Part shown: piece after piece, positions 25,157-34,023 of the stretch
Numbering within the stretch: position 1 is the stretch's first letter
How the letters are laid out: each line of letters starts with the position of its first letter
Made by a program: the position numbers and the translations under genes
NCBI GenBank assembly: GCA_003946805.1
Contig: RPSH01000001.1
Location: 1-64,000 of the forward strand
DNA length: 64,000 bases
Direction of reading: 5' to 3'
From: Bacillus sp. 2B10
Lineage (GTDB): Bacteria; Pseudomonadota; Alphaproteobacteria; Sphingomonadales; Sphingomonadaceae
Notes under the pieces: model-generated
What the model was told of the DNA's origin: nothing
The model's input: only the letters and a program-made list of their open reading frames with translations
The model's database searches: none

Positions 25157-26119
25157 GTGAAGAGCCTGTTGGATCAGAATGGCCTGCAGCTGCAGTTCGC
25201 AGGCCACGAGACGTTCCCGCCAAAATACGGTTGGTTCAAGAAGTCGTTTGACGCCGTCCGGCAATTGGAGGGTGCCAATGAGGTCGAGACCAAGTCCATC
25301 TTTGCATCCGGTGATGCTATTTCGAAATTTGGTGTCGGGCGGAACATGGTGCTCGCGATGCGTCACTGGGCGCTTGCTTGCGGCGTTCTTAAGCCGGTCG
25401 GCGACACGCGAAACCCTGACTATGTGACGACTTCGGTTGGCCGGTCGATGTTCGAGGACGATGGCTGCGATCCGTATCTCGAGCAGCCCGCGTCGCTGTG
25501 GCTGCTGCACTGGAATCTGGCGAGGGCGCCCGGCCGCGCCACGGTGTGGTATTACGCCTTCAGTGAGTTCAACGAGGCAATCTTCAACCGCGAGACGCTG
25601 CGCAACCGCATCCTCGCGCGCATTGACGCCATCCCCGGCGCGAAGCGTCCGGCTGACGTGACGCTGACGCGCGACGTCGAGTGCTTCATGCGCACCTACG
25701 TGCGCAAGCGGGGCGCGCGCGCGGGCGAGGATGCGCTCGAGTCCCCGTTCGCCGAGCTTGGGCTGATCTCCTGGGTCGACGTCGGGTCGGCTGCGCAGTT
25801 CCGCCGCGGACCGAAGCCGACGCTCGGCGACGACGTTTTCGCGCACGCGCTGATGGAATTCTGGCGCCAGCGATACCCGAGCCGCAGGCACCTCTCGATC
25901 GAGACCGTGGCGTCCGAGCCCGGATCGCCCGGGCGCGTCTTCCTGCTCGACGAGGACTCGGTCGCCGAGCGGCTCGAGCGCATCGACGCGGCGACCAGCG
26001 GGCAGGTCTGGTGGGACGAGTCCTCGGGACTGCGGCAGATCGCCTGCAGGGACCCGGAGGCGGTCGATCCCCTCGGGTTGCGTAACGACGCCATCGTGCA
26101 GCTGGAGGTCGCGGAATGA
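25157..26119 (+). CDS. sspB: DUF4007 protein, SspB
   Basis: A 320-residue DUF4007 protein. The diagnostic N-terminus is present: LQFAGHETFPPKYGWFKKSFDAV, then the KFGVGRNMVLAMRHWALACGV segment. In characterised Ssp systems SspB is a DNA-nicking component needed to place sulfur in one strand. I choose the GTG at 25157 because GAGG lies 7 bases upstream; a TTG at 25151 is less likely. Its stop overlaps the sspC start (ATGATG). It is the first gene of the operon driven by the promoter at 25093. Confidence 0.85.
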   Translation: MKSLLDQNGLQLQFAGHETFPPKYGWFKKSFDAVRQLEGANEVETKSIFASGDAISKFGVGRNMVLAMRHWALACGVLKPVGDTRNPDYVTTSVGRSMFEDDGCDPYLEQPASLWLLHWNLARAPGRATVWYYAFSEFNEAIFNRETLRNRILARIDAIPGAKRPADVTLTRDVECFMRTYVRKRGARAGEDALESPFAELGLISWVDVGSAAQFRRGPKPTLGDDVFAHALMEFWRQRYPSRRHLSIETVASEPGSPGRVFLLDEDSVAERLERIDAATSGQVWWDESSGLRQIACRDPEAVDPLGLRNDAIVQLEVAE

Positions 26120-29100
26120 TGTTGATCGATAGGGTCGCGGTCGCACGGCGCTTCCAGCGCGCGACGCGCGTGGACATCGACAGCCCAATCGACGCGGTCG
26201 AGGGCTTCATTATGACCCCAACCGCCGCCGCCGTGCTGCGCACGACGCTCAGGCACCTCGGCGAGCACGGCCAGGGCGCGTTCACCTGGACCGGCCCGTA
26301 TGGTTGCGGCAAGTCCAGCCTCGCCGCGGTGCTCGCCGCGCTGCTCGGTCCGGGCCCGGAGGCGCGTGCCGCCGCTGCCGGCGCGCTTGGCGCCGATCTG
26401 ACCTCCGAGCTTTACGGGCTGCTGGGTGGTGCCCCCGAGTTCTGCGTGATCCCGGTCGTCGGCGCGCGGCGCGACGTCGGTGGCGCCATCCGGGAGGCCC
26501 TCACGGCGGCCGGCGTCAAGCCGACCGCGGGCGGTGTGGTCGCCGACCTGTTGAAGATGGTGCGCGGTGGCCATCGCGTGCTGCTGATCGTTGACGAGAT
26601 GGGCAAGACGCTCGAGCACGTCGCGATGGAGGGTGGCGACGTGCACCTCTTCCAGGAGCTCGCCGAGGCCGCGTCGCGGTCGGATGGGCGCCTGCTTGTC
26701 ATCGGCATCCTGCATCAGGCGTTCGACGACTATGCGCACCGGCTGGCACGCGAGGCGCGCGACGAGTGGCTGAAGGTCCAGGGCCGCTTCGTCGACGTGC
26801 CGGTGAACCTGGCGGGCGAGGAGCAGCTCGAACTGATCTCGCGTGCGATCGTCGCCGATGTCGCCGGCGCGCCGGGTACGCTGATGGCGTCGGTCGTCGC
26901 CGAGGCGGTGACCGCCGGCCGCCGCGGATCCGCCGATGGCTTGCGCGAGCGGCTGGAGAGGTGCTGGCCACTGAACCCGGTCGTCGCCACCCTGCTTGGT
27001 CCGCTGTCCCGCCGCCGCTTCGGGCAGAACCAGCGCAGCATCTTCGGCTTCCTCAACTCGGCCGAGCCGTTCGGCTTCCAGGACTTCCTGGCGCAGACGC
27101 CCGCCGACGCCGGCACCCTCTACGACACCGACTGGCTGTGGAGCTACCTCCGGTCCAACCTTGAGCCGTCGATCCTCGCCTCCCCGGATGGCCACCGCTG
27201 GTCGACGGCGGTCGACGCGGTTGAGCGTTGCGAGGCACGCGGGTCCGATCCCGCGCAGATCCGCATCGTGAAGACGGTGGCGCTCGTTGACATGCTGCGC
27301 GAGCGGTCGGGCCTGGTCCCGAGCCTGGACGTCATCGGTGCGGCCAACCCGGACCTCGAACCCCATCAGGTCGAGCGCCACGTCGAGGTGCTGAAGTCAC
27401 TGTCCATCCTTATCGACCGCCGGCATCTGGGGTCGGTGTCGATCTACGCGGGGTCCGACTTCGATCTCGATGAGGCGCTTACCCGTGCCCGTGCCGAGTC
27501 CGGGGACGTCGACCTCTCCCACCTTCGGACGATAGGCGTGCTCGCGCCGGTCCTCGCCAAGCGGCACTACCACGTGACCGGCGCTCTGCGGTGGTTCGAC
27601 GTCGACGTCGCCACGACCGACGAGGCGGCCGAGCGCATCGAGCGCTATTCGCCGTCGAAGGGCGCGACCGGGCTCTTCCTGCTGCTGATCAACGCGGCGG
27701 CCGAGGACAAGAAGCGGCTGGCCGCGACGTTCAAGCGCCTCTGCGAGGGCGTCGGCGACCGGCCGATCGCGCTCGGCCTCGCCTCCGACGGCTACACGTT
27801 GCGCGAGCTCGCGATCGAGCTGGTGGCCTACGACCGGATCGCCGCGACCCGCCCCGAGCTCCGGGGTGATCCCGTCGCCCGCCGGGAGCTGTCGGGCGCT
27901 ACGGCCCGCTGTGCGGCCGAGCTCGAGGACCGTCTGCGCGCCAGCCTCGACGCGACCAGCTGGCGCGTGCCGGTGCTCGGCGAGGAGGGTTTCGATCTGA
28001 CGGGGCCTGCCGGCGGCGCCGCGCGGCTGGCGGCCATTGCCTCAGAGATCGCGCGCAAGCTATATCCTGAGAGCCCACGCATCTCGAACGAGCTGCTCAA
28101 CCGCACCAAGCCGTCCTCGAACGCGGTGGCGGCGTCGCGCGCGCTCATGCACGCGATGGTGGGTCGCCCTACAGAGCCCCGTCTCGGGATCAGGGACTTC
28201 CCGGCGGAGGGCGGCCTCTACGCCTCGATCCTTGATAAGGCCGGCCTGCACCGCGCCGATGGCGACGGCTTCCGCTTTGCGGCACCTGCGGGCGAGGATC
28301 CCTGCAACCTGCGCTTTGCCTGGCAGCGGGCCGACGACATGCTCAAGGCGGCCGGGCCGGGCGCGTCTCTCGGCAAGCTACACGACCTCTGGCGCGATAG
28401 GCCCATCGGCATGCGCGAGGGACTGCTGCCGGTGCTATCTCTGGCCTACGTTATGTCACGGCTTGACCGGGTTACGATCTACCTCGACGAGGTGTTCTCG
28501 CCTGCCGCTTCAGACTTCCTTGTCGACCGCATGATGCAGAACCCCGACGCCATCCGGCTGCGGTGGAGCGAGTTCAGCGAACAGCAGGTCGAGAACGTCA
28601 CCGCCGTGGCGCGCGTCGTCTCGGCGGCGACCGGCTCGGTGGTGCCCGCGGGCGACCCGCTCGCTGTCTCGCGCGCCCTCGTCGGGTTGGTTCTCGGCGT
28701 CGCGCCCTGGACGCTTCGCACCACGCGGCTCTCGCCCACCGCGCGGCGCGTCCGCGACCTCGGCAAGAAGGCTTCGGACCCGAACAAGCTGCTGCTCGAC
28801 GACCTTCCGCAGCTGCTTATTGGCGACGGCGAGGACAAGGCGGTGGACGTCGCAGGCACGGTCGCGGCCGGTCTCCGCGAGCTAATGGACGCCTACGGCG
28901 CCATGATCGACGAGGTCCGGACTGCGATGCTCGACGAGCTGCGCGCCTCCGACGACCAGCTCGAGGAGCTTCACGAGCGCGCGGCGACGGTGATCGCGCT
29001 CACCGGCAACTACCGCCTCGACGCCTTCGCCACGCGGCTGTCGACGTTCGACGGCGGTGTCGAGGCGGTTGAGGGCGTCGCGAGCCTCGCGGCGAACAAG

Positions 29101-29469
29101 CCGACGAGAGACTGGGTGGACCGCGACGTCGACGCCGCCAAGGTCGAGCTGGCGGCGCTGGCGCAGGAGTTCCTGCGCGCCGAGGGGCTCGCCCACGTGA
29201 AGGGACGTCGCGGCAGGCGGGTGCGCATCGCCGTGTTCGTGAGCGAGCCCGGACGGCCGGCGCTCACGACGCAGGAGGTGTCGGTGAGCGACCGCGAGCG
29301 CGTCCGTGCGCAGGAACTGGCGGAGGAGCTCCGCGCGAAGTTGCAGGGCGCCGGCGTGTCCCGCCCGGTCATGCTCGCCGCGCTTGCCGAGACGATGTCC
29401 GGCGTGGCCGGGAAGGAGGCCGAGGTGCTGCCGATCGACGACGGCCGTCGCAGGGTGCCGGGCGCATGA
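26116..29469 (+). CDS. sspC: large P-loop ATPase, SspC
   Basis: A 1,117-residue ATPase. Walker A is GPYGCGKSS (60-68) and Walker B is RVLLIVDEMGKT (Asp160, Glu161). The remaining 900 residues are mostly helical, with no helicase motifs that I can see. Size, order and overlap with DUF4007 and the PAPS-reductase-like gene match SspC of phosphorothioate systems, which supplies ATPase function during modification. Both ends overlap neighbours by 4 bases. A BREX-type ATPase would be the main alternative, but no BREX partners are present. Confidence 0.75.
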   Translation: MMLIDRVAVARRFQRATRVDIDSPIDAVEGFIMTPTAAAVLRTTLRHLGEHGQGAFTWTGPYGCGKSSLAAVLAALLGPGPEARAAAAGALGADLTSELYGLLGGAPEFCVIPVVGARRDVGGAIREALTAAGVKPTAGGVVADLLKMVRGGHRVLLIVDEMGKTLEHVAMEGGDVHLFQELAEAASRSDGRLLVIGILHQAFDDYAHRLAREARDEWLKVQGRFVDVPVNLAGEEQLELISRAIVADVAGAPGTLMASVVAEAVTAGRRGSADGLRERLERCWPLNPVVATLLGPLSRRRFGQNQRSIFGFLNSAEPFGFQDFLAQTPADAGTLYDTDWLWSYLRSNLEPSILASPDGHRWSTAVDAVERCEARGSDPAQIRIVKTVALVDMLRERSGLVPSLDVIGAANPDLEPHQVERHVEVLKSLSILIDRRHLGSVSIYAGSDFDLDEALTRARAESGDVDLSHLRTIGVLAPVLAKRHYHVTGALRWFDVDVATTDEAAERIERYSPSKGATGLFLLLINAAAEDKKRLAATFKRLCEGVGDRPIALGLASDGYTLRELAIELVAYDRIAATRPELRGDPVARRELSGATARCAAELEDRLRASLDATSWRVPVLGEEGFDLTGPAGGAARLAAIASEIARKLYPESPRISNELLNRTKPSSNAVAASRALMHAMVGRPTEPRLGIRDFPAEGGLYASILDKAGLHRADGDGFRFAAPAGEDPCNLRFAWQRADDMLKAAGPGASLGKLHDLWRDRPIGMREGLLPVLSLAYVMSRLDRVTIYLDEVFSPAASDFLVDRMMQNPDAIRLRWSEFSEQQVENVTAVARVVSAATGSVVPAGDPLAVSRALVGLVLGVAPWTLRTTRLSPTARRVRDLGKKASDPNKLLLDDLPQLLIGDGEDKAVDVAGTVAAGLRELMDAYGAMIDEVRTAMLDELRASDDQLEELHERAATVIALTGNYRLDAFATRLSTFDGGVEAVEGVASLAANKPTRDWVDRDVDAAKVELAALAQEFLRAEGLAHVKGRRGRRVRIAVFVSEPGRPALTTQEVSVSDRERVRAQELAEELRAKLQGAGVSRPVMLAALAETMSGVAGKEAEVLPIDDGRRRVPGA

Positions 29470-30296
29470 GGGAGCGTCACGTCCTCGGCATCTCAGGTGG
29501 CCGCGACAGCGCGGCGCTCGCGGTACACATGAGCCAGGCCCATCCCGAGCTGGAGATGGAATACTTCTTCACCGACACGGGCAAGGAGCTGCCCGAGGTC
29601 TACGAGTTCCTGGGTAAGCTCGAGGGCTTTCTCGGCCGGCCCATCGCCTACCTCAACCCGGAGCGCGGCTTCGACTTCTGGCTCGAGGAATACAACACGT
29701 TCCTGCCGAGCCCGAAGACGCGGTGGTGCACGCGCCAGCTCAAAATCCGGCCCTTCGAGAAGTGGCTTTGGCCGGCGCTCGACGCGGGCGACAAGGTCGT
29801 GAGCTACGTAGCCATCCGGTCCGACGAGGACTACCGCGAGGGCTACTCGTCGACGCATCCAAACCTCTCGGTCCGGCTGCCCTTCCGCGAGGAGGGCATC
29901 GACAAGGCGGCGGTCAACGAGATCCTCGAGTCCGCCGGCGTCGGTCTTCCTAAATACTATTCGTGGCGGTCGCGATCGGGTTGCTACTTCTGCTTCTACC
30001 AGCAGAAGATCGAGTGGGTCCGGCTGCGCGAGCGGCACAAGGACAGGTTCGACCTTGCCAAGGCCTATGAGAAGAACGCGCTCGAGCACGGCTCGCCGTT
30101 CACCTGGAGCGCCGGGGAGTCGCTGGAGGAACTCGAGCGGCCGGAGCGGATCGCGGCGATCGAGCGCGACCACCAGAAGCGCGTGGAGCGGCAGCGGGCG
30201 CGGATGGTGCCGAACCCGCTCCGGACCGACAACGACATGATCGACCTCGACGAGATCTACGGGCAGGCGAAGGTCTGTATCTCGTGCCACAAATAG
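29466..30296 (+). CDS. sspD: PAPS-reductase-like sulfurtransferase, SspD/DndC type
   Basis: A 276-residue ATP-pyrophosphatase. The P-loop is SGGRDS (10-15, a variant of SGGKDS). Cysteines sit in RWCTRQLKIRP (Cys88), GCYFCFYQQ (Cys173, Cys176) and the C-terminal CISCHK (Cys271, Cys274). These four-cysteine sites fit an iron-sulfur cluster, as in DndC/SspD. The protein activates the DNA backbone and receives sulfur from SspA. Its ATG overlaps sspC (ATGA) and its end overlaps the next gene by 13 bases. Confidence 0.85.
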   Translation: MRERHVLGISGGRDSAALAVHMSQAHPELEMEYFFTDTGKELPEVYEFLGKLEGFLGRPIAYLNPERGFDFWLEEYNTFLPSPKTRWCTRQLKIRPFEKWLWPALDAGDKVVSYVAIRSDEDYREGYSSTHPNLSVRLPFREEGIDKAAVNEILESAGVGLPKYYSWRSRSGCYFCFYQQKIEWVRLRERHKDRFDLAKAYEKNALEHGSPFTWSAGESLEELERPERIAAIERDHQKRVERQRARMVPNPLRTDNDMIDLDEIYGQAKVCISCHK

Positions 30297-31222
30297 CAGG
30301 CGCCGACGTCTGGGATGATCTTCTGCGCTCGGTTCGGACGCACCGCCACCGGGAGGCCCGGCACCTGAAGCCCGCCTGCCTGTGGGTGGTGGCGGACGGC
30401 CTCGGCAACGGATCGCTGGATCCCGACGACCTCGACCCAGGCATGGTAATCGAGGCGCTCGCGGCAGTGCTAGTCGAGGCCGGGCTGCCGGTACCGGACC
30501 GGCTGTGGCGGCCGCTGTGGCACCTCACCAACGACGGGGCGTGGGACTTTTTGGCCGAGGGCGGCCGATTGGAGCCGGCGGACTTCGGACCCGGACGCAA
30601 GCCGGAGACGATCTCGTCGGTCCTGACCCGGACTGACCGCATCGCGGTGAGCCCCGGGCTAAGCGGTGCCTGGCGTTCGGCGAGCGGGCGGGAGACCCTG
30701 CAGGATGGACTGCTGGAGATGCTGGCCGACGGTGACGACAACTCGAGGGCGACGGCGCGCTCGCTCATGCCTGGCTTGCCCGCCTCGAGCCATTCCGCCC
30801 CTGCGCTAGGGCGCGCCACGCGGACCCAGGGTCGTGTGAGCGATGTCGCCGTCCGCAGGGCCGTGGAGCTTCGCGCGATGGCGGTAACTGCCGAGCGCTA
30901 TGTTGAGGAAGGCTGGATCGTCGTGGACGTTTCGTCCGCCGAGAGCCATGACCTCCTCTGCACACGCGGCCCCGAGCGCCTGCTGGTCGAGGTAAAGGGA
31001 ACGGCGGGGCTCGGCGGGCGCGTCTTCCTGACGGCGAATGAGGTTTCGCTCGCGCAAGGCCCTCAGCCGACGGCCCTTGCCATCGTCTCACTTGTGAAGC
31101 TTGCGCGGGACGGCCAGGCAGTGGCGGCGCACGGCGGTTCGCTGAAGATCATCGACCCGTGGTCGCCTGCCCAAGGCGACCTGCAGCCCGTGACCTACAG
31201 ATACCGGGTCCCCGCGACGTGA
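30284..31222 (+). CDS. sulfur-binding-like N-terminus plus DUF3883 nuclease-fold protein
   Basis: A 312-residue two-domain protein starting at a GTG inside the end of sspD. Residues 10-140 contain KPACLWVVADGL and RPLWHLTNDGAWDF (76-89), a pattern like the domain that reads phosphorothioate DNA in McrA-type enzymes (for example YPFWRL.NDG.W). This resemblance is from memory. Residues 195-300 are a DUF3883 domain with a PD-(D/E)xK-like site: Asp223 in HDLL, then Glu236 and Lys238 in LLVEVKGT, followed by FLTANEV. It could sense modified DNA and cut, replacing SspE as effector. It could also be a modification factor. Co-translation with sspD and the following methyltransferase supports function in this system. 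Confidence 0.65.
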   Translation: MPQIAGADVWDDLLRSVRTHRHREARHLKPACLWVVADGLGNGSLDPDDLDPGMVIEALAAVLVEAGLPVPDRLWRPLWHLTNDGAWDFLAEGGRLEPADFGPGRKPETISSVLTRTDRIAVSPGLSGAWRSASGRETLQDGLLEMLADGDDNSRATARSLMPGLPASSHSAPALGRATRTQGRVSDVAVRRAVELRAMAVTAERYVEEGWIVVDVSSAESHDLLCTRGPERLLVEVKGTAGLGGRVFLTANEVSLAQGPQPTALAIVSLVKLARDGQAVAAHGGSLKIIDPWSPAQGDLQPVTYRYRVPAT

Positions 31223-31812
31223 CCGCCGAAGCTGCGACCCTCGCCTTCTACGACAGGAACGCCGAAGCCTACGCCACCTCTACGGTCGGCCTCGACATGT
31301 CCGAGGACCATGACAGGTTCCTCCGCCGACTGCCGCCCGGTGGGCTCATACTCGACGCCGGCTCGGGGTCCGGCCGGGACACGCTCGCGTTCATCCGCGC
31401 GGGCTTCCGCGTCGAGGCGTTCGACGCTTCGCCGGGCATGTGCCGGTTCAGCACCGAGCTGACCGGACAGCCGACGGCGCACATGTCCTTCGTCGATGTA
31501 GCGTGGACGGACAGGTTCGACGGCGTGTGGGCCAGCGCGTCGCTACTGCACCTCGCGCCTGACGAACTCATGGACGCGTGGGGCCGCCTTGCGCGCGCAT
31601 TGGCTCGGGGAGGCTCAATCTACGCCTCGTTCAAGGTGGGTGCGGGGGTCAATGTCGGCTGGGACGGACGCACCTTTCACCTCGTCGACGAGCCTTCGCT
31701 GGAGGCGCTGCTCCTTGCTGGGGCACTGGAAGACGCCGACATCAGGACGAGAGCATCGGTGTCGGGCGCAGGCGACGCGTGGCTGAGCGTGGTGGCGACG
31801 AGGCGCGCCTGA
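31219..31812 (+). CDS. class I SAM-dependent methyltransferase
   Basis: A 197-residue Rossmann-fold methyltransferase. Motif I is LILDAGSGSGRD, followed by the acidic loop FDASPGMC. It lacks the NPPY or DPPY motif of DNA methylases, so it probably acts on a small molecule or protein rather than on DNA bases. The GTG start overlaps the previous stop, making it the fifth gene of the sspB operon. Similar small methyltransferases are found next to phosphorothioate genes, but their role is unclear. Confidence 0.75.
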   Translation: MTAEAATLAFYDRNAEAYATSTVGLDMSEDHDRFLRRLPPGGLILDAGSGSGRDTLAFIRAGFRVEAFDASPGMCRFSTELTGQPTAHMSFVDVAWTDRFDGVWASASLLHLAPDELMDAWGRLARALARGGSIYASFKVGAGVNVGWDGRTFHLVDEPSLEALLLAGALEDADIRTRASVSGAGDAWLSVVATRRA

Positions 31813-32014
31813 TCACTTACCTTTTCCCCGGTACGTCACCGACCACACCTTGAAGAATGGCCGGAATGGGTCGACAAGAGTATACGCGTGAGCGTCTGAA
31901 TGTGGGTCTTTCTTGCCTAAACGTATTAACCGTGCGGACCTATGCGTTTTCACGACCAGCTTTTAGGCTGGCTAAGTTGACGCTTGAAATCCTGCGACTC
32001 GCCATCGCTCGCGG

Positions 32015-32188
32015 ATGGCAAGCGAAAGCGATCACGAACAACGAGAGGTAGCGAACGTCGAAGCGCAGCTTCGATGCTGCCTCGACATGCCGCCTTCGTC
32101 TGGACAACCCGCCGTCACCCGGCGGGAATGCATGCTCGTGCTCGACGCGCTCGCCGGTGAGTTCGATTCACTGTTCGAACACAGATAG
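32015..32188 (+). CDS. short acidic protein upstream of the recombinase (57 aa)
   Basis: A 57-codon frame starting MASESDHEQREVANVEAQLR and ending LDALAGEFDSLFEHR. The composition is protein-like and it stops 11 bases before the recombinase start, so the two may be co-transcribed. The ribosome site is weak. Small acidic proteins of this kind sometimes accompany large serine recombinases as directionality factors, but no motif proves this. Confidence 0.4.
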   Translation: MASESDHEQREVANVEAQLRCCLDMPPSSGQPAVTRRECMLVLDALAGEFDSLFEHR

Positions 32189-32199
32189 GGACAGGAAAA

Positions 32200-33816
32200 T
32201 TGGCAAAAGCCAACCGCAGCCGGACCAGGGCTTTCGCGTATATGCGCTTGTCGGTCGACAAGGAGGGCGGTGCGCCTCAGAGCATCGATGCCCAGCGCAG
32301 TGCCATTCTCGCCTATGCGGCCAAGCATGACATTATGATCGTCGAGGAGTTTGCCGACGCCGGCTTCAGCGGTCAGACCGATAAGCGACCCGAGTTTCAG
32401 CGGCTGGTGCAGAGGGCCACCGCGCCCGATCATCCGGTCGATCTGGTCCTGATGTTCATGTTCAGCCGTATGGCCAGAAACATGCGACTGTTCTTCGACG
32501 TCGTGGGCAAACTGGACGACGCAGGCGTCGAGGTTCGGTCGATCACCGAGGACTTCGGCCAGGGCCGTGGCCAGCGGATCGGCCGGACGATCACGGCAAT
32601 GATGAACGAGGAGCAGGCGCGCGATGCGGCGATCCTCACCCGGAAGAGCCGCAGGGAGAATGCACGGCAGGGCTTCTACAATGGCGGCCCGGTGCCGTTT
32701 GGCTACCAAACCTATGTCGCCCGGCAGGACGGTGAGAAGGAACGGCGAAAGCTGGCGATCGTCGAAGCCGAAGCGGCGATCGTACGCCAGATCTTCGACT
32801 GGGCCGACGTCGGGCGTGGCGGGCGTTGGATCGTTAAGCAGTTGAACGAAGCGGGGCGAACCCTCCGCGGCGCGAGGTTCGCCAACAGCAATGTTGCCGG
32901 CATTTTGGCGCGCGAGGTGTACACCGGCGTCTATCACGATCGTACCGCCGACGACGATGGGATCACCCCGGACGTGGAAGATGCTATCGCGGTCACCTGT
33001 CCCCCGATCATTGCCCGGGACCAGTTCGATCGCGTGGCAGCCATGCGGGCGACGCGCAATCCCAAGCGAATGGCACCGCATGTCGCTGCCGGCACCACGC
33101 TACTCACCGGAGTCGCCCGCTGCGGCATGCCCGGCTGTTCGAGCGGCATGACGATCCGCACGGGGAAAGGTGGTCGCTATACCTACTATGTCTGCAACGA
33201 CAAAGTGAACCGTGGCGGGACCTGCACCTGTCCGAGCATCCGGCGCGAAAAGCTCGATGGCATGGTTCTGGATGCGATCGAGGCAAAGCTGCTGGCGCGA
33301 GACCGGTTGCGCACATTGCTCGCGGGCGTTCTCGATATCTCCCAAAGCCGGCAGGCGGAACGTGAGGCAGACCTTACCCGCAGTCGATCGGAGCGGACGC
33401 GGCTCAACACTGCGATCAGTAATCTGCTGATCCTGATCGAAGAAGGGACGATGAGCGCGAGAGACCCGGCGTTTGTCGACCGCATGGCGACCAACCGGGC
33501 GGCACTGGCGGCGGTATCAAGCCGGATCGATGTGCTGGAAGCGCAACTGGCGAAGGGCAAGCGCAGGATCGACGAGCAAACGATTGACCGTTTCGGCGAC
33601 ATGCTTCGCAAGAAAATGCGAAGCGACGACAGCACGCTCCGTTCGTCCTACCTCAAAATGTTCGTCTCGAACGTCAGCGTGTCGGATCACGAGATCGTGA
33701 TCTCGGGCCCCATGTCGAGCTTGGAAAATGGGGTCTCGGTCGGACTTCCCGTCAAAGAGGGCGCGGTGCCCATCTTTGACCGGGAGTGGTGCCGCTTACA
33801 GGACTCGAACCTGTGA
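32200..33816 (+). CDS. large serine recombinase (island integrase)
   Basis: A 538-residue large serine recombinase. Residues 10-155 are the resolvase catalytic domain with Ser18 in AYMRLSVD and arginines in MFSRMARN. Residues 170-260 are the recombinase domain (VPFGYQ..., GRGGRWIVKQLNEAG). A zinc-ribbon-like part follows (CGMPGCSSG, YYVCNDK, CTCPS), then a coiled coil (about 390-470). The start is TTG at 32200 after AGGAAAA. The final ten codons (EWCRLQDSNL) are antisense to the 3' end of tRNA-Thr, so the gene abuts the attachment site. It most likely integrates and excises this island. Confidence 0.85.
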   Translation: MAKANRSRTRAFAYMRLSVDKEGGAPQSIDAQRSAILAYAAKHDIMIVEEFADAGFSGQTDKRPEFQRLVQRATAPDHPVDLVLMFMFSRMARNMRLFFDVVGKLDDAGVEVRSITEDFGQGRGQRIGRTITAMMNEEQARDAAILTRKSRRENARQGFYNGGPVPFGYQTYVARQDGEKERRKLAIVEAEAAIVRQIFDWADVGRGGRWIVKQLNEAGRTLRGARFANSNVAGILAREVYTGVYHDRTADDDGITPDVEDAIAVTCPPIIARDQFDRVAAMRATRNPKRMAPHVAAGTTLLTGVARCGMPGCSSGMTIRTGKGGRYTYYVCNDKVNRGGTCTCPSIRREKLDGMVLDAIEAKLLARDRLRTLLAGVLDISQSRQAEREADLTRSRSERTRLNTAISNLLILIEEGTMSARDPAFVDRMATNRAALAAVSSRIDVLEAQLAKGKRRIDEQTIDRFGDMLRKKMRSDDSTLRSSYLKMFVSNVSVSDHEIVISGPMSSLENGVSVGLPVKEGAVPIFDREWCRLQDSNL

Positions 33817-33862
33817 CCCCCGCATTACGAATGCGATGCTCTACCAACTGAGCTAAAGCGGC
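33787..33862 (-). tRNA. tRNA-Thr (anticodon CGU)
   Basis: The reverse complement folds into a standard 76-base cloverleaf. The acceptor is GCCGCTT/AAGCGGC with discriminator A and encoded CCA. The D arm is GCTC/GAGC, the anticodon stem is TCGCA/TGCGG around TTCGTAA, and the T arm is ACAGG/CCTGT. The anticodon CGU reads ACG (Thr). The 3' end overlaps the recombinase tail by 30 bases, marking the right boundary of the island. Confidence 0.95.
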
Positions 33863-34023
33863 GCAGGCGGACTTGCCGTCTGGAGGCGGGCGCTTACCAG
33901 TGGTGCGCGTGGGTGGCAAGCGTCTTTGCGTACGCGGCGGTGCCCTGGCGCTTTACCGGACGTTTACCGTGGCGTGTGCACAACCCGGCGTCATGGGGCG
34001 GAGTGCCCATGGGGACGTAAGCT

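Noticed and set aside
26116..29469. BREX BrxC-like reading of the large ATPase
   Set aside because: Size and P-loop fit loosely, but BrxX methylase, BrxZ and BrxL are absent while DUF4007 and a DndC-like gene flank it, so SspC is the better call.
31219..31812. DNA methyltransferase of a restriction-modification system
   Set aside because: It has the SAM motif but no DPPY/NPPY or cytosine-C5 catalytic motif, so a DNA-base target is unlikely.
1..33860. CRISPR array or complete prophage
   Set aside because: No regularly spaced repeats and no capsid, tail, terminase or lysis genes were seen.
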